This document shows positions 1 through 7,367 of a stretch of DNA of 25,963 nt, one piece after another. Origin of the DNA: CAVPEV01 sp963703555 (GTDB taxonomy: Bacteria; Actinomycetota; Actinomycetes; Actinomycetales; Cellulomonadaceae); NCBI GenBank assembly GCA_963703555.1, contig CAVPEV010000030.1, positions 1-25,963 of the forward strand, read 5' to 3'. The notes beneath the pieces are model-generated. The model was not told the DNA's origin. It saw only the letters and a list, made by a program, of their open reading frames with translations, and did not search any database. How positions within the stretch are numbered: the first letter of the stretch is position 1; each line of letters begins with the position of its first letter. Both the position numbers and the translations under genes were made by a program.

Positions 1-307
1 GTCAACACGTGCGGCCCCGGGGTGCTGAATCGTCTGTTCGAAGGACAACCGTACATGCTCGGTCGGCCATCGGACCACCTGCCCGGTCCCCGGGCCGGCT
101 GACAGGCGGCGCGCGTACTGTGCGGCTTGTCCGAGATGTCCCGGTATCGGCGTCCGAAACGTCCGGCGGTGCCCGGGTGCGGTGCAGATGATCTGGGCCC
201 ACACTGGTCATCGGTGGCGCTCGGGAGCCCAGGCTCCGGCTGCCGGCGAGTGGGTGCAGGGGCTTCCACTCGTGCAGAGGGCCGGGAGCCGGCCGAAGGA
301 GGCGGAG
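1..307. other. No gene seen; upstream region of the BldC-like gene
   Basis: The reading frames crossing this stretch have no recognisable product and look like chance frames in GC-rich DNA. I see no tRNA, clear hairpin terminator or convincing promoter pair. Its 3' end carries the ribosome-binding site of the following gene. Confidence 0.5.
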
Positions 308-556
308 ATGCCAGGTTCAGCGCACAGGTCCGGCACGTCACTCACGTCCGACACGCTGCTCACGCCGGCCGAGGTGGCTGCGCTGTTCCGGGTGGACCCC
401 AAGACCGTGACCCGCTGGGCCGAGGCGGGCAAGATCACCGCCATCCGTACTCCCGGCGGGCACCGGCGCTATCACGAGGCGGAGGTGCGCCGACTGCTCG
501 GCGTGCCACCTCAGCGGGGAGAGCCGGACGTGCCCCGGCGTGACGGGTCCGCCTGA
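308..556 (+). CDS. bldC: BldC-like MerR-type DNA-binding regulator
   Basis: This 82-residue protein is a small one-domain DNA-binding protein. Residues 17-66 form a MerR-type winged helix: LLTPAEVAALFRVD (helix-turn-helix entry), then PKTVTRWAEAGKI and RTPGGHRRY, the recognition and wing segment typical of actinobacterial BldC. In Streptomyces, BldC binds tandem direct repeats and holds back sporulation genes; the role here is inferred from the family. The ATG at 308 is chosen because AAGGAGG at 296-302 lies five bases before it and the domain begins about 17 residues in, as in BldC (about 68 aa). An upstream in-frame start at 182 would add 42 residues unlike the family. It stands alone and is followed by short tandem repeats. 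Confidence 0.85.
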   Translation: MPGSAHRSGTSLTSDTLLTPAEVAALFRVDPKTVTRWAEAGKITAIRTPGGHRRYHEAEVRRLLGVPPQRGEPDVPRRDGSA

Positions 557-573
557 GCCGGGGCCGGGACAGC

Positions 574-639
574 TCCGGCTGACCGGGGGTCATCCGGCTG
601 AGCGGAGGCCATCCGGCTGAGCGGAGGCCATCCGGCTGA
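574..639. repeat. Short tandem repeat, 19-bp period
   Basis: TCCGGCTGA occurs four times at exact 19-bp spacing (574, 593, 612, 631). The second and third units are identical over the full 19 bp. The array fills the gap between the bldC-like stop and the convergent DUF3618 stop. Function unknown; it may be replication slippage or a weak terminator region. Confidence 0.85.
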
Positions 640-663
640 CCCGCCGTCGGCCGGGCGGGCGGC

Positions 664-993
664 TCAGCGCCGCCGCAGGGCCGCGGTGAGGAGCAGCGCC
701 GCGCCAGCTGCGACGGCACCGACGACGGCCCGCGCCCGTCCGCGGCGCTCGCGGTCGGCGGCCGGGTCGGTGCCCATCGCGTCACGCAGCAGCGTGCGGC
801 CCTGGTCCATGACGGCTGCCGCCCGGACGCGGGGATCGAGCCGGTCGGAGAGTGCGTCGATGGTGGCCGTGAGCTCCTGGCGGGTCGCGGCGAGCTCCGC
901 CTCGAGGGCGGACATGGTCGGGCGCGGGGCCTTCGAGCCCTCGCCGTCCGGTGCGGTCGTGGCAGCCCCGGTGCGTGCGTCCGACGTGCTCAT
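664..993 (-). CDS. DUF3618 family small membrane protein
   Basis: This is a 109-residue protein with a polar N-terminus. Residues 27-54 carry the DUF3618 signature (ALEAELAATRQELTATIDAL followed by SDRLDPR). A single hydrophobic segment at about 88-105 is followed by a short arginine-rich tail. DUF3618 proteins are actinobacterial, of unknown biochemical function, and usually sit beside a holin-like (Phage_holin_3_6/DUF1469) membrane protein, as here. Its ATG shares one base with the stop codon of the upstream holin-like gene (TGATG), so the two are translationally coupled. The pair probably acts at the cytoplasmic membrane; any envelope or stress role is inference. Confidence 0.8.
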   Translation of the reverse strand: MSTSDARTGAATTAPDGEGSKAPRPTMSALEAELAATRQELTATIDALSDRLDPRVRAAAVMDQGRTLLRDAMGTDPAADRERRGRARAVVGAVAAGAALLLTAALRRR

Positions 994-1409
994 CAGTGCC
1001 GCCCTTCGGTCACGGTCGCGACGTCCTGCTTGACGTTGTCGATGGCCCGCTGCGGTGTGGGCGGCAGGCCGCGGGCGAGCGAGCGCCGACCGACCAGGGC
1101 GAGCACGCCGGCCACCACGAGCAGCACGATGCCGACGATGAGAGCGGCCAACCAGACGGGGACCACCAGCGCCAGCCCGAGCACCGCTGCGGCGAGCAGC
1201 GCGGCGAGCGCGTACAGGGCGAGCAGCCCGGCACCGGCGAGCAGCCCGGCGCCGATGCCGGCCTGTTTGGCACGGGCGACCAGCTCGGTCCTGGCGAGGT
1301 CGATCTCCGCGCGGACCAGGCGCGCTACCTGCTCGCTGAGCTGGGCGACGAGCCGACCGACGGACGGTCGTTCGGCGGCAGGTGTCCCCCGGGGTGTCGT
1401 GGACGGCAT
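993..1409 (-). CDS. Phage-holin-family (DUF1469-like) membrane protein
   Basis: This is a 138-residue protein. Residues 10-50 form an amphipathic helix (SVGRLVAQLSEQVARLVRAE, then IDLARTELVARAKQAG). Two adjacent transmembrane helices follow at about 52-75 and 80-105, and the C-terminal tail is charged. This is the layout of actinobacterial 'phage holin family' proteins, which are chromosomal envelope proteins rather than proven holins. The ATG at 1409 is preferred because GAGGAGG lies four bases upstream; an ATG at 1436 is in frame but lacks such a site. It is the first gene of a two-gene operon with the DUF3618 gene. Confidence 0.75.
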   Translation of the reverse strand: MPSTTPRGTPAAERPSVGRLVAQLSEQVARLVRAEIDLARTELVARAKQAGIGAGLLAGAGLLALYALAALLAAAVLGLALVVPVWLAALIVGIVLLVVAGVLALVGRRSLARGLPPTPQRAIDNVKQDVATVTEGRH

Positions 1410-1511
1410 CGGTCCTCCTCGCAGCGTGCTGCTCATGACCCCAGTGTGCGGCGTGCGGCGGTCCGGTGCGCGGTCGGGAGGGGATGACGTCGCGCGGCGC
1501 GATGCGGGAAG

Positions 1512-1537
1512 GGCCCGCACCGTGGACGGTACGGGCC
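1512..1537 (-). terminator. Hairpin downstream of tRNA-Phe
   Basis: GGCCCG at 1512-1517 pairs with CGGGCC at 1532-1537, and ACCGT at 1519-1523 pairs with ACGGT at 1526-1530, with one mismatch between the two blocks. It lies five bases past the tRNA-Phe 3' end. No U-tract follows, which is common in high-GC actinobacteria. Confidence 0.6.
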
Positions 1538-1541
1538 GCAG

Positions 1542-1614
1542 TGGCCACTGGCGGGGTCGAACCGCCGACCTCCCGATTTTCAGTCGGACGCTCTACCAGC
1601 TGAGCTAAGTGGCC
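1542..1614 (-). tRNA. tRNA-Phe (GAA)
   Basis: Read on the minus strand, a 7-bp acceptor stem (GGCCACT/AGTGGCC) encloses a complete cloverleaf. The anticodon loop is CTGAAAA, giving anticodon GAA, and the T-loop is GTTCGACCC. The discriminator base is A and CCA is not encoded. It is the last tRNA of the Glu-Asp-Phe transcript. Confidence 0.95.
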
Positions 1615-1623
1615 AGGACACGA

Positions 1624-1648
1624 ACGCCCGGTCGGGAAGACCGGACGT
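1624..1648 (-). other. Spacer hairpin between tRNA-Asp and tRNA-Phe
   Basis: A 10-bp inverted repeat (1624-1633 with 1639-1648, one G-T pair) with a five-base loop fills the spacer between the two tRNAs. It may guide processing of the tRNA precursor; that role is inferred. Confidence 0.5.
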
Positions 1649-1657
1649 TGCGATGAG

Positions 1658-1731
1658 CGACCCCGACGGGACTTGAACCCGCGACCTCCGCCGTGACAGG
1701 GCGGCGCGCTAACCAGCTGCGCTACGGGGCC
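1658..1731 (-). tRNA. tRNA-Asp (GTC)
   Basis: On the minus strand the gene begins GGCCCCG and ends CGGGGTC plus discriminator G. The anticodon loop CTGTCAC gives anticodon GTC, and the T-arm is GGGTTCAAGTCCC. CCA is not encoded. Middle gene of the three-tRNA operon. Confidence 0.95.
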
Positions 1732-1767
1732 TCGTGGTGACACAAGGTACCAGCCTGACGTTGCTCG

Positions 1768-1840
1768 TACCCCCAACGGGATTCGAACCCGTGCTACCGC
1801 CGTGAAAGGGCGGGGTCCTAGGCCGCTAGACGATGGGGGC
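1768..1840 (-). tRNA. tRNA-Glu (TTC)
   Basis: On the minus strand the gene begins GCCCCCATCGTCTAG and ends TGGGGGT plus discriminator A. The anticodon loop CTTTCAC gives anticodon TTC. CCA is not encoded. First gene of the operon, about 35 bases after the predicted transcription start. Confidence 0.95.
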
Positions 1841-1881
1841 GGACGCGCCCCTGACGTCGAGGCGTCCCGGAGACCGGCATG

Positions 1882-1910
1882 AGCATACGAGAGCGACCGC
1901 GGGAAGCCAA
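1882..1910 (-). promoter_or_regulatory. Housekeeping-type promoter of the tRNA Glu-Asp-Phe operon
   Basis: On the minus strand, TTGGCT (1910-1905) and TATGCT (1887-1882) are separated by exactly 17 bp. This matches the spacing and consensus of a primary-sigma promoter and lies about 40 bp upstream of tRNA-Glu. It also argues against starting the divergent metallopeptidase at 1879. Confidence 0.6.
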
Positions 1911-1989
1911 ACCGCGGGGTCCTCCGGGCGGGGGGGCCGATGTCGGCAGGTTGCGTGCCGACCGGCCGTGGACCGGCAGGATGGGGCCC

Positions 1990-2343
1990 ATGGTGGAGAT
2001 GTCGCTCGAGGAGTTCGACGACGCGGTCCGCGACGCGCTCGACCTGATCCCGACGGACCTGGCCGCCGCCATGGACGACGTCGTCGTGCTGGTGGAGGAC
2101 GAGCCGCCGGAGGGTTCGCCACCCCTGCTCGGCCTGTACGAGGGCATGCCGCTGACGGAACGGGACTCCTGGTGGGCGGCCGGGTCCTTGCCGGACCGGA
2201 TCACGATCTTCCGGCGTCCGACGCTCGAGGCGTGCGCGGACCGGGCCGAGGTCGTCGAGGAGGTGGCGGTCACGGTGATCCACGAGGTGGCGCATCACTT
2301 CGGGATCGACGACGACCGCCTGGCCGAGCTGGGCTGGGACTGA
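1990..2343 (+). CDS. Small zincin-like metallopeptidase family protein
   Basis: This is a 117-residue protein of the short actinobacterial metallopeptidase family (DUF1025-like, zincin fold). The zinc motif HEVAH is at residues 98-102, close to the C-terminus, and the following DDDRLAELGWD may supply the third ligand. The N-terminal half (SLEEFDDAVRDALDLIP) is the usual helical start of the family. ATG 1990 is preferred because the family begins about five residues before this helix. The earlier in-frame ATG at 1879 has a GGAG upstream but would add a proline- and arginine-rich stretch and overlap the divergent tRNA promoter. The substrate is unknown. No partner gene is evident. Confidence 0.75.
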   Translation: MVEMSLEEFDDAVRDALDLIPTDLAAAMDDVVVLVEDEPPEGSPPLLGLYEGMPLTERDSWWAAGSLPDRITIFRRPTLEACADRAEVVEEVAVTVIHEVAHHFGIDDDRLAELGWD

Positions 2344-2415
2344 CCCGACGGGGATCGACCCGGCGGGACCGACGTCGCGCGCGGACGACGCCGCGTGCAT
2401 GGACGAGGAGCACAC

Positions 2416-3318
2416 ATGCGGATCGGGATCGTGCTGCTGGCGCAGCAGCGCTGGACACAGGCGCGCGAGCGCTGGCAGCGCGCCGAGGAGTACGGGTTCG
2501 ACCACGCCTGGACCTACGACCACCTGGCCTGGCAATCCCTGGCCGACGAGCCGTGGTTCGCCACCGTCCCACTGCTCGCGGCCGCGGCGGCCGTGACGCA
2601 ACGCATCCGGCTGGGCACCTGGGTGGCGAGCCCGAACTTCCGCCACCCGGTGCCCTTCGCCAAGGACGTCATGGGGCTGGACGACGTGAGTGGCGGCCGG
2701 TTCGTGCTCGGCGTCGGTGCCGGTGGGACCGGCTTCGACGCCGAGGTGCTCGGCCCGGCGATCACGCCCCGGGTCCGGGCCGAGCGCTTCGAGGAATTCG
2801 TCGACCTCCTCGACGCGCTGCTCACCCATCCGGTCACCGAGCGGACCGGGCGGTACTTCCAGGCGCACGGTGCCCGGATGGTGCCCGGGTGCGTGCAGCA
2901 GCCGCGCGTGCCGTTCGTCGTCGCCGCGAACGGTCCACGGGCGCTGCGGGTGGCGGCCCGGCACGGGCAGGGCTGGGCCACCTACGGCCCCACCGTCGAG
3001 CCGGACGGCCCGGCGGACCGGCTGCCCGCACAGGAGCGCTGGTGGGACGGGCTGGCCGGGCTGGTCGAGCGGTTCGAGTCCACGGCTCGCGCCGCGGGCC
3101 ACGACCCCGCCCGCATCGACCGCTATCTCAACATCGACTCCGCGCCGATCTACTCGCTGGAGTCGTTCGCGGTGCTGCAGGAGGGCGTGCAGCGGGCTGC
3201 GGAGCTCGACTTCACCGACGTGGTCGTGCACTGGCCGCGGGCCGACGGCGTCTACGCCGGCAGCGAGGCCGTGCTCGAGGAGACCGCCGGACGGCTGGAC
3301 GAGCTCCGGGCCCTGTGA
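2416..3318 (+). CDS. LLM class flavin-dependent oxidoreductase
   Basis: This is a 300-residue luciferase-like monooxygenase (TIM-barrel, FMN- or F420-dependent). Evidence is the N-terminal strand MRIGIVLLAQ, the segment YGFDHAWTYDH at 26-36, IRLGTWVASPNFRHP at 64-78, and the family stretch DDVSGGRFVLGVGAGG at 89-104. Near-canonical length suggests a complete gene. ATG 2416 is chosen because GAGGAG at 2405-2410 lies five bases upstream; an earlier in-frame start at 2395 lacks a site. The substrate cannot be predicted. It reads alone, convergent with galE, with no clear terminator in the 89-bp gap. Confidence 0.85.
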   Translation: MRIGIVLLAQQRWTQARERWQRAEEYGFDHAWTYDHLAWQSLADEPWFATVPLLAAAAAVTQRIRLGTWVASPNFRHPVPFAKDVMGLDDVSGGRFVLGVGAGGTGFDAEVLGPAITPRVRAERFEEFVDLLDALLTHPVTERTGRYFQAHGARMVPGCVQQPRVPFVVAANGPRALRVAARHGQGWATYGPTVEPDGPADRLPAQERWWDGLAGLVERFESTARAAGHDPARIDRYLNIDSAPIYSLESFAVLQEGVQRAAELDFTDVVVHWPRADGVYAGSEAVLEETAGRLDELRAL

Positions 3319-3407
3319 GCGCAGGGCGCACCAAGGCGTCGGCTACGCCGCCGAGTGTCGGGCGTCCGGGCGTCCGAGACCGTGCGCGGCCGAGGAGCCG
3401 CCGGTGG

Positions 3408-4388
3408 TCAGGTGGCGGCGTGCTGCCGCGCACGCCAGGCGCTGGCGACCATGTCCGCCAGGCTGTGGCGCATCTGCCAGTCGATGTCCCGGGCGGCGAG
3501 CCGTCCGGAGGCGACGATCCGCGCGGGGTCGCCCGCCCGGCGCGGGCCGACCTCGGGCACGAACGGGATGCCGGTGACCTCGGCCATCGTGGTCATGATC
3601 TGCTGGACGGAGACCCCGTCGCCGGAGCCCAGGTTGTACACCGGGGCGAGCTCGCGGCCTTCGGTGAGCGCGAGCGCCGCAGCGACGTGCGACGCGGCGA
3701 GGTCGGCGACGTGGACGTAGTCGCGCACGCACGTACCGTCCGGGGTCGGGTAGTCGGCGCCGTTGATGTGCGGCGTGCGGCCGTCGACCAGCGCGTCGAG
3801 GACCAGCGGGAACAGGTTGTGCGGGCTGGAGTCGTAGAGGTCGTCCGCCCCGGACCCGACGACGTTGAAGTAGCGCAGCGACGTGTGCCGCAGCGGCGCG
3901 GGGCCGTCGGCCGTGGCGCGGGCCTGGTCCCGCAGCAGCCACTCTCCGACGAGCTTGGACTCGCCGTACGGCGACTCGGGTGCCGGTGGGGTGTCCTCGG
4001 TGACCACGTCGACGTCGGGGGTTCCGTAGACGGCGGCGCTCGAGGAGAAGACGACGGCCGGCACACCCGCCGTGGCCATGGCCGCCAGCAGGTGGGCCGT
4101 GCCGGCGACGTTCTGCTCGTAGGTGTGCAGCGGGCGCCGGACGGACACCCCGGCGTACTTGAACGCCGCCAGGTGCACGACGCCATCGACCTGGTGGCGG
4201 GTGAGCGTGTCGACGACGAGGTCGGTGTCCAGGGTCGAGCCGACCACGAAGGGGACGCCGTCCGGCACGAACTCCCGGTGCCCGCTGGACAGGTCGTCGA
4301 TGACCACCGCAGACAGCCCCGCCTGCCCGAAGGCGCGGACGACGTGCGACCCGATGTACCCGGCACCCCCGGTGACCAGCCAGCTCAT
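3408..4388 (-). CDS. galE: UDP-glucose 4-epimerase
   Basis: This is a 326-residue extended short-chain dehydrogenase that interconverts UDP-glucose and UDP-galactose. The NAD-binding TGGAGYIGS is at residues 6-14. VHLAAFKYAGVSVRRP at 71-86 is the GalE substrate region. The catalytic site is SSSAAVYG (115-122) with Tyr141 and Lys145 in SPYGESK. RYFNVVG at 172-178 and DYVHVADLA at 223-231 are also typical. Length is normal. The start at 4388 puts the Rossmann glycine motif at residue 7, as expected; the upstream ribosome-binding site is weak. It is divergent from the MscS gene, with a tandem repeat between them. Confidence 0.92.
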   Translation of the reverse strand: MSWLVTGGAGYIGSHVVRAFGQAGLSAVVIDDLSSGHREFVPDGVPFVVGSTLDTDLVVDTLTRHQVDGVVHLAAFKYAGVSVRRPLHTYEQNVAGTAHLLAAMATAGVPAVVFSSSAAVYGTPDVDVVTEDTPPAPESPYGESKLVGEWLLRDQARATADGPAPLRHTSLRYFNVVGSGADDLYDSSPHNLFPLVLDALVDGRTPHINGADYPTPDGTCVRDYVHVADLAASHVAAALALTEGRELAPVYNLGSGDGVSVQQIMTTMAEVTGIPFVPEVGPRRAGDPARIVASGRLAARDIDWQMRHSLADMVASAWRARQHAAT

Positions 4389-4402
4389 GGCGACGACCCT
4401 AG

Positions 4403-4453
4403 CCGCCCGGCGAGGTGGCCCGCCCGGTAGGGTGGCCCGCCCGGCGAGGTGGC
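4403..4453. repeat. Three 17-bp tandem units between galE and mscS
   Basis: Units start at 4403, 4420 and 4437 and share CCGCCCGG..AGGGTGGC or a close variant; the first and third are identical. They sit in the divergent promoter region, starting 15 bases upstream of the galE start. This could be slippage or a repeated operator. Confidence 0.85.
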
Positions 4454-4552
4454 AGGGTGGGATGGCGGGCAGGCCACCTGCTCGGCCGACGCCCACGGTC
4501 CGGTTGCGGATTCCCGCGCGGCGGCGCCGGTTCGCTGCCTAGCCTGAGCCCC

Positions 4553-6130
4553 GTGGAAGGCCAGCAGATCGTGTCGGATGTCACAGGAGTGGCTGCCACC
4601 GCGGGGTGGGTGGTCGGCGGCCTGGTGGCCGGCGTCGTGGTGGCATGGCTGCTCGCCCTGCTCGTGCGCAGCCTCGGCCACCACTCCGCCGTCGCCGCCG
4701 ACCTGGCGCGCCGGTCGCGGGCTGCGTTGCGCGCCACGCTGGGCACCGTCGGGGTGGTGCTCGGCGTCCGGATCGGTGCCGAGCCGGCGGCCTGGACCGG
4801 TCCGGTCCGGCACGTGCTCGATCTGGTGCTCATCGGGGCTGTTGCGTGGCTCGCCGTCAGCCTGGCGTTCGTCGTCGAGGACGCCGCCCTGCAGCGGGTG
4901 AGCATCGCCGGGCCGGACAACCGGCGCGCTCGCCGGGTGCGCACCCAGATCCAGCTGCTGCGGCGGCTGACCGTGGCGGTCGTCGCCGTGTGCGCCCTGG
5001 CAGCCATGCTGCTCACCTTCCCCGCGGCACGGACCTTCGGTGCCAGCCTGCTGGCCTCCGCGGGGCTGGTGTCGATCGTCGCCGGGCTGGCCGCGCAGAG
5101 CACCCTGGCCAACCTGTTCGCCGGCGTGCAGCTGACGTTCACGGACGCCATCCGGGTGGACGACGTCGTCGTGGTGGACGGCCAGTGGGGGCGCATCGAG
5201 GAGATCACCCTCACGTACGTCGTCGTGCACATCTGGGACGACCGGCGCCTCCTGCTGCCCTCGACGTACTTCGCCACCAAGCCGTTCGAGAACTGGACCC
5301 GTCGGGACGCCGACCTGCTGGGCACCGTGGAGCTGGACCTGGACTGGCAGGTGCCGGTCGCCGAGATGCGCGCCGAGTTCAGCCGGCTGCTCGACTCCAC
5401 CGACCTGTGGGACCGGCGGGTCGGCGTGCTGCAGGTCACCGACGCCGTCGGGGGGTACGTGCGGGTCAGAGCGCTGGCCAGTGCCGTGGACGCGCCGACG
5501 TTGTTCGACCTGCGGTGCTTCGTGCGCGAAGGCTTGGTCGACTGGTTGCAGGCCGCGGCTCCGCAGGCCATCCCGCGGCACCGCTGGGAGGAGGTCGCCG
5601 AGCAGCCGGCAGGCGCGAACGAGGAGGCCCCGCAGACCGCGCCCGCGGAGGGCGAGGCCCCGGCCGTGGAAGCCACGGAGGATGGTGGCCCCCGGCCGAC
5701 GGAGCGCACCGGGGACGCGGGAGCGGGACGTGGCGGGCCCATACCCGCGCGCGCACGACCGGCCGCCGGGGGGACGGCGGCGCCCGTTCCGGCCGACGCC
5801 GGCGGCGCTCCCGCGGGTCGAGGACGAGGCACGGTTCGGGCCGTTCCTGGTCGACCGCACCGCCGGAGCGCGACCCGGACGCTCCCGGTGCTCGAGCCCA
5901 CCGGCGGCTCCGCCGACACGGGCTCGCAGGATGCCCGGCTGTTCACCGGAAGCCTTGCGGCCGTGGCCCGCTCGAAGGCGTTCAGCGGCCCGGGTCGTGA
6001 CGTGATCGAGGAGCGGGAGGAGGCCGCCCGGAGGGCGGCCGAGGCGGACGTCGCCGAGGACCGGACGGCCGGCACGGACGAGCAGCACGACGCCGCGCAG
6101 ACCCGGCCGATGCCGCCCGCCACGGACTGA
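4553..6130 (+). CDS. MscS family mechanosensitive ion channel with long disordered tail
   Basis: This 525-residue membrane protein releases solutes on osmotic downshock (family role). Transmembrane helices lie at about 14-40, 63-74, 87-108, 139-156 and 160-175. The pore-lining helix and beta domain follow: GLVSIVAGLAAQSTLANLFA at 171-190, then RVDDVVVVDGQWGRIEEITL and PSTYFATKPFENWTR at 236-250. Residues from about 345 to the end are rich in Ala, Pro, Glu and Arg and look disordered, ending in a charged helix (GRDVIEEREEAARRAAEADV). GTG 4553 begins right before the first membrane segment; there is no clear Shine-Dalgarno, and a TAGCCT seven bases upstream may indicate a leaderless mRNA. The tail around 5740-5880 may have switched frame (see findings). 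Confidence 0.85.
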   Translation: MEGQQIVSDVTGVAATAGWVVGGLVAGVVVAWLLALLVRSLGHHSAVAADLARRSRAALRATLGTVGVVLGVRIGAEPAAWTGPVRHVLDLVLIGAVAWLAVSLAFVVEDAALQRVSIAGPDNRRARRVRTQIQLLRRLTVAVVAVCALAAMLLTFPAARTFGASLLASAGLVSIVAGLAAQSTLANLFAGVQLTFTDAIRVDDVVVVDGQWGRIEEITLTYVVVHIWDDRRLLLPSTYFATKPFENWTRRDADLLGTVELDLDWQVPVAEMRAEFSRLLDSTDLWDRRVGVLQVTDAVGGYVRVRALASAVDAPTLFDLRCFVREGLVDWLQAAAPQAIPRHRWEEVAEQPAGANEEAPQTAPAEGEAPAVEATEDGGPRPTERTGDAGAGRGGPIPARARPAAGGTAAPVPADAGGAPAGRGRGTVRAVPGRPHRRSATRTLPVLEPTGGSADTGSQDARLFTGSLAAVARSKAFSGPGRDVIEEREEAARRAAEADVAEDRTAGTDEQHDAAQTRPMPPATD

Positions 6131-6167
6131 GCCGCTCGACGCCCGAGCCGTTCGATGCCCGAGCCGC
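6131..6167. repeat. 16-bp tandem repeat after mscS
   Basis: Two 16-bp units start at 6131 and 6147 and differ at two positions; the first five bases recur at 6163. They lie between the mscS stop and the convergent hydrolase remnant. Confidence 0.7.
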
Positions 6168-6202
6168 GGCCGAGGTGCGGGCGCCACAACGGCGGCCGGT
6201 GG

Positions 6203-7367
6203 TCAGCCCTGCGGGCCCGCGTCCGCGGCGTCGGCCGGCAGGCCGGGCCCGGGGGGCGACGGCACGCCTGCGTCGAGGTGGTCCTGCAGGACGCCCAGCC
6301 GGTCGGGCGTCCACCCGGCCGGCTGCGTCACCGCTGCCCACGCACCGACGATCTGCGACGTGTAGTTGTGCCCGTGCCCGTCCGGCACCGTGACGGCGAA
6401 CATCAGGTCCACGCTCACCTGGAGGAAGGTGATGACGGGGTACCAGTGCATGCGGGCCGTGACGTCCGGGCCGCGCGGTTCGGTCAACCAGTCCGGCTCG
6501 CGGGTGAGCAGGTCCCAGCTCCACCACACGACCGGGTCCGAGGCGTGCTGCAGGTAGGCGATGCGCGCCGTCCCCCACGGCCCGTCGACGGATGCCAGGT
6601 CGGCTGCGTCGGCCCCGAACCGCACGGTGGGCCCGCCGTCCACGAGCGGCCGCCACTGGGGGCTGTCCGGGTCGCGCGACCGGGTGAGGGTGCGCCACAG
6701 GGGCGTGCTGCTCGGCGTGCCGACGAACAGCGCCCCGTCCGCCCGTGTGGTGATGTCCCCGACCGAGCCGAACGGCGCCTGGGCGGCGTACGAGCCGAGG
6801 CTCAGCCCGTAGGTGACCAGCTCCGGCCAGCGATGCCACCGGGGTCGGGATCCACCGGCCGAGGACGTGGGACAGCCATCGGGCGACGCCGCGCAGCGCC
6901 CGGGCCACGCCGAGCAGGCCCAGTGCCACGGCAGCGGCAATGAGCCCCACAACGAGCCCCGACGAGCGGGCGTGGTCCTGCCCGACGAGCCCGCGGACGT
7001 CCTGCTGCCACGCCGTGCCGACGACCAGCGTGGTGATCGCCACCACGGGCCCGAGCGCGGCCAGGACCTGCCAGGCGCGGTGCCGGAGCCGGTCCGGCGC
7101 TCGCGGCACACCGACGGCGCGGACCAGCCAGGCGACGAGCACACCCGCCCCGTAGCCGGTGGCGGCCCCGGCGCCGGCGATGATCGCGAGGAAGAGCGTC
7201 GGGCGCGGCAGCAGCGAGGGCGTCATCGCCGGCGCCAGGCCCAGGGTCGCGCCCACCAGACCCGACCAGGTCAGCCGTCGACGTGCGAACCGGTCACCGA
7301 TGGCCTGCGCCGTGCGGCGCGCCAGCACTCCAGCGGGCCCGCCCGTCACGGGCCGGCCGCCGGTCAC
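6203..7367 (-). pseudogene. Membrane alpha/beta-hydrolase (Abhydrolase_9 type), internally deleted and frameshifted
   Basis: The N-terminal part (7367 to about 6830, about 179 residues) has the membrane region of this family: TPSLLPRPTLFLAIIAG, a GYGAGVLVAWLVRAVGV helix and two more hydrophobic helices ending near HVLGRWIPTPV. The C-terminal part (about 6834 to 6203) reads in another frame and carries the nucleophile elbow YGLSLGS, then FGSVGDITTRADGALFVGTP, TARIAYLQHASDPVVWWSWD and HWYPVITFLQ, all characteristic of Abhydrolase_9. The family is normally about 550-600 residues; only about 388 codons remain, and the segment between the membrane domain and the nucleophile is missing. The GTG start at 7367 overlaps the upstream ATPase stop (GTGA), so it was the last gene of the peptide-transporter operon. 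A nonfunctional remnant is most likely. Confidence 0.75.

Noticed and set aside
27..45. LexA/SOS-box-like GTTCGAA near the window start
   Set aside because: Only one half of the palindrome is present and no SOS gene follows.
993..1409. Holin-like gene as evidence of a prophage
   Set aside because: This family is a normal chromosomal actinobacterial membrane protein paired with DUF3618; no phage genes are nearby.
664..3231. 855-residue minus-strand open frame
   Set aside because: Only its last 109 residues (the DUF3618 gene) are real; the rest crosses three tRNAs and two plus-strand genes and is a GC-driven shadow.
1833..4430. 865-residue plus-strand open frame
   Set aside because: It overlaps the metallopeptidase, LLM oxidoreductase and galE genes in another frame; low-complexity Arg/Gly/Ala content marks a shadow.
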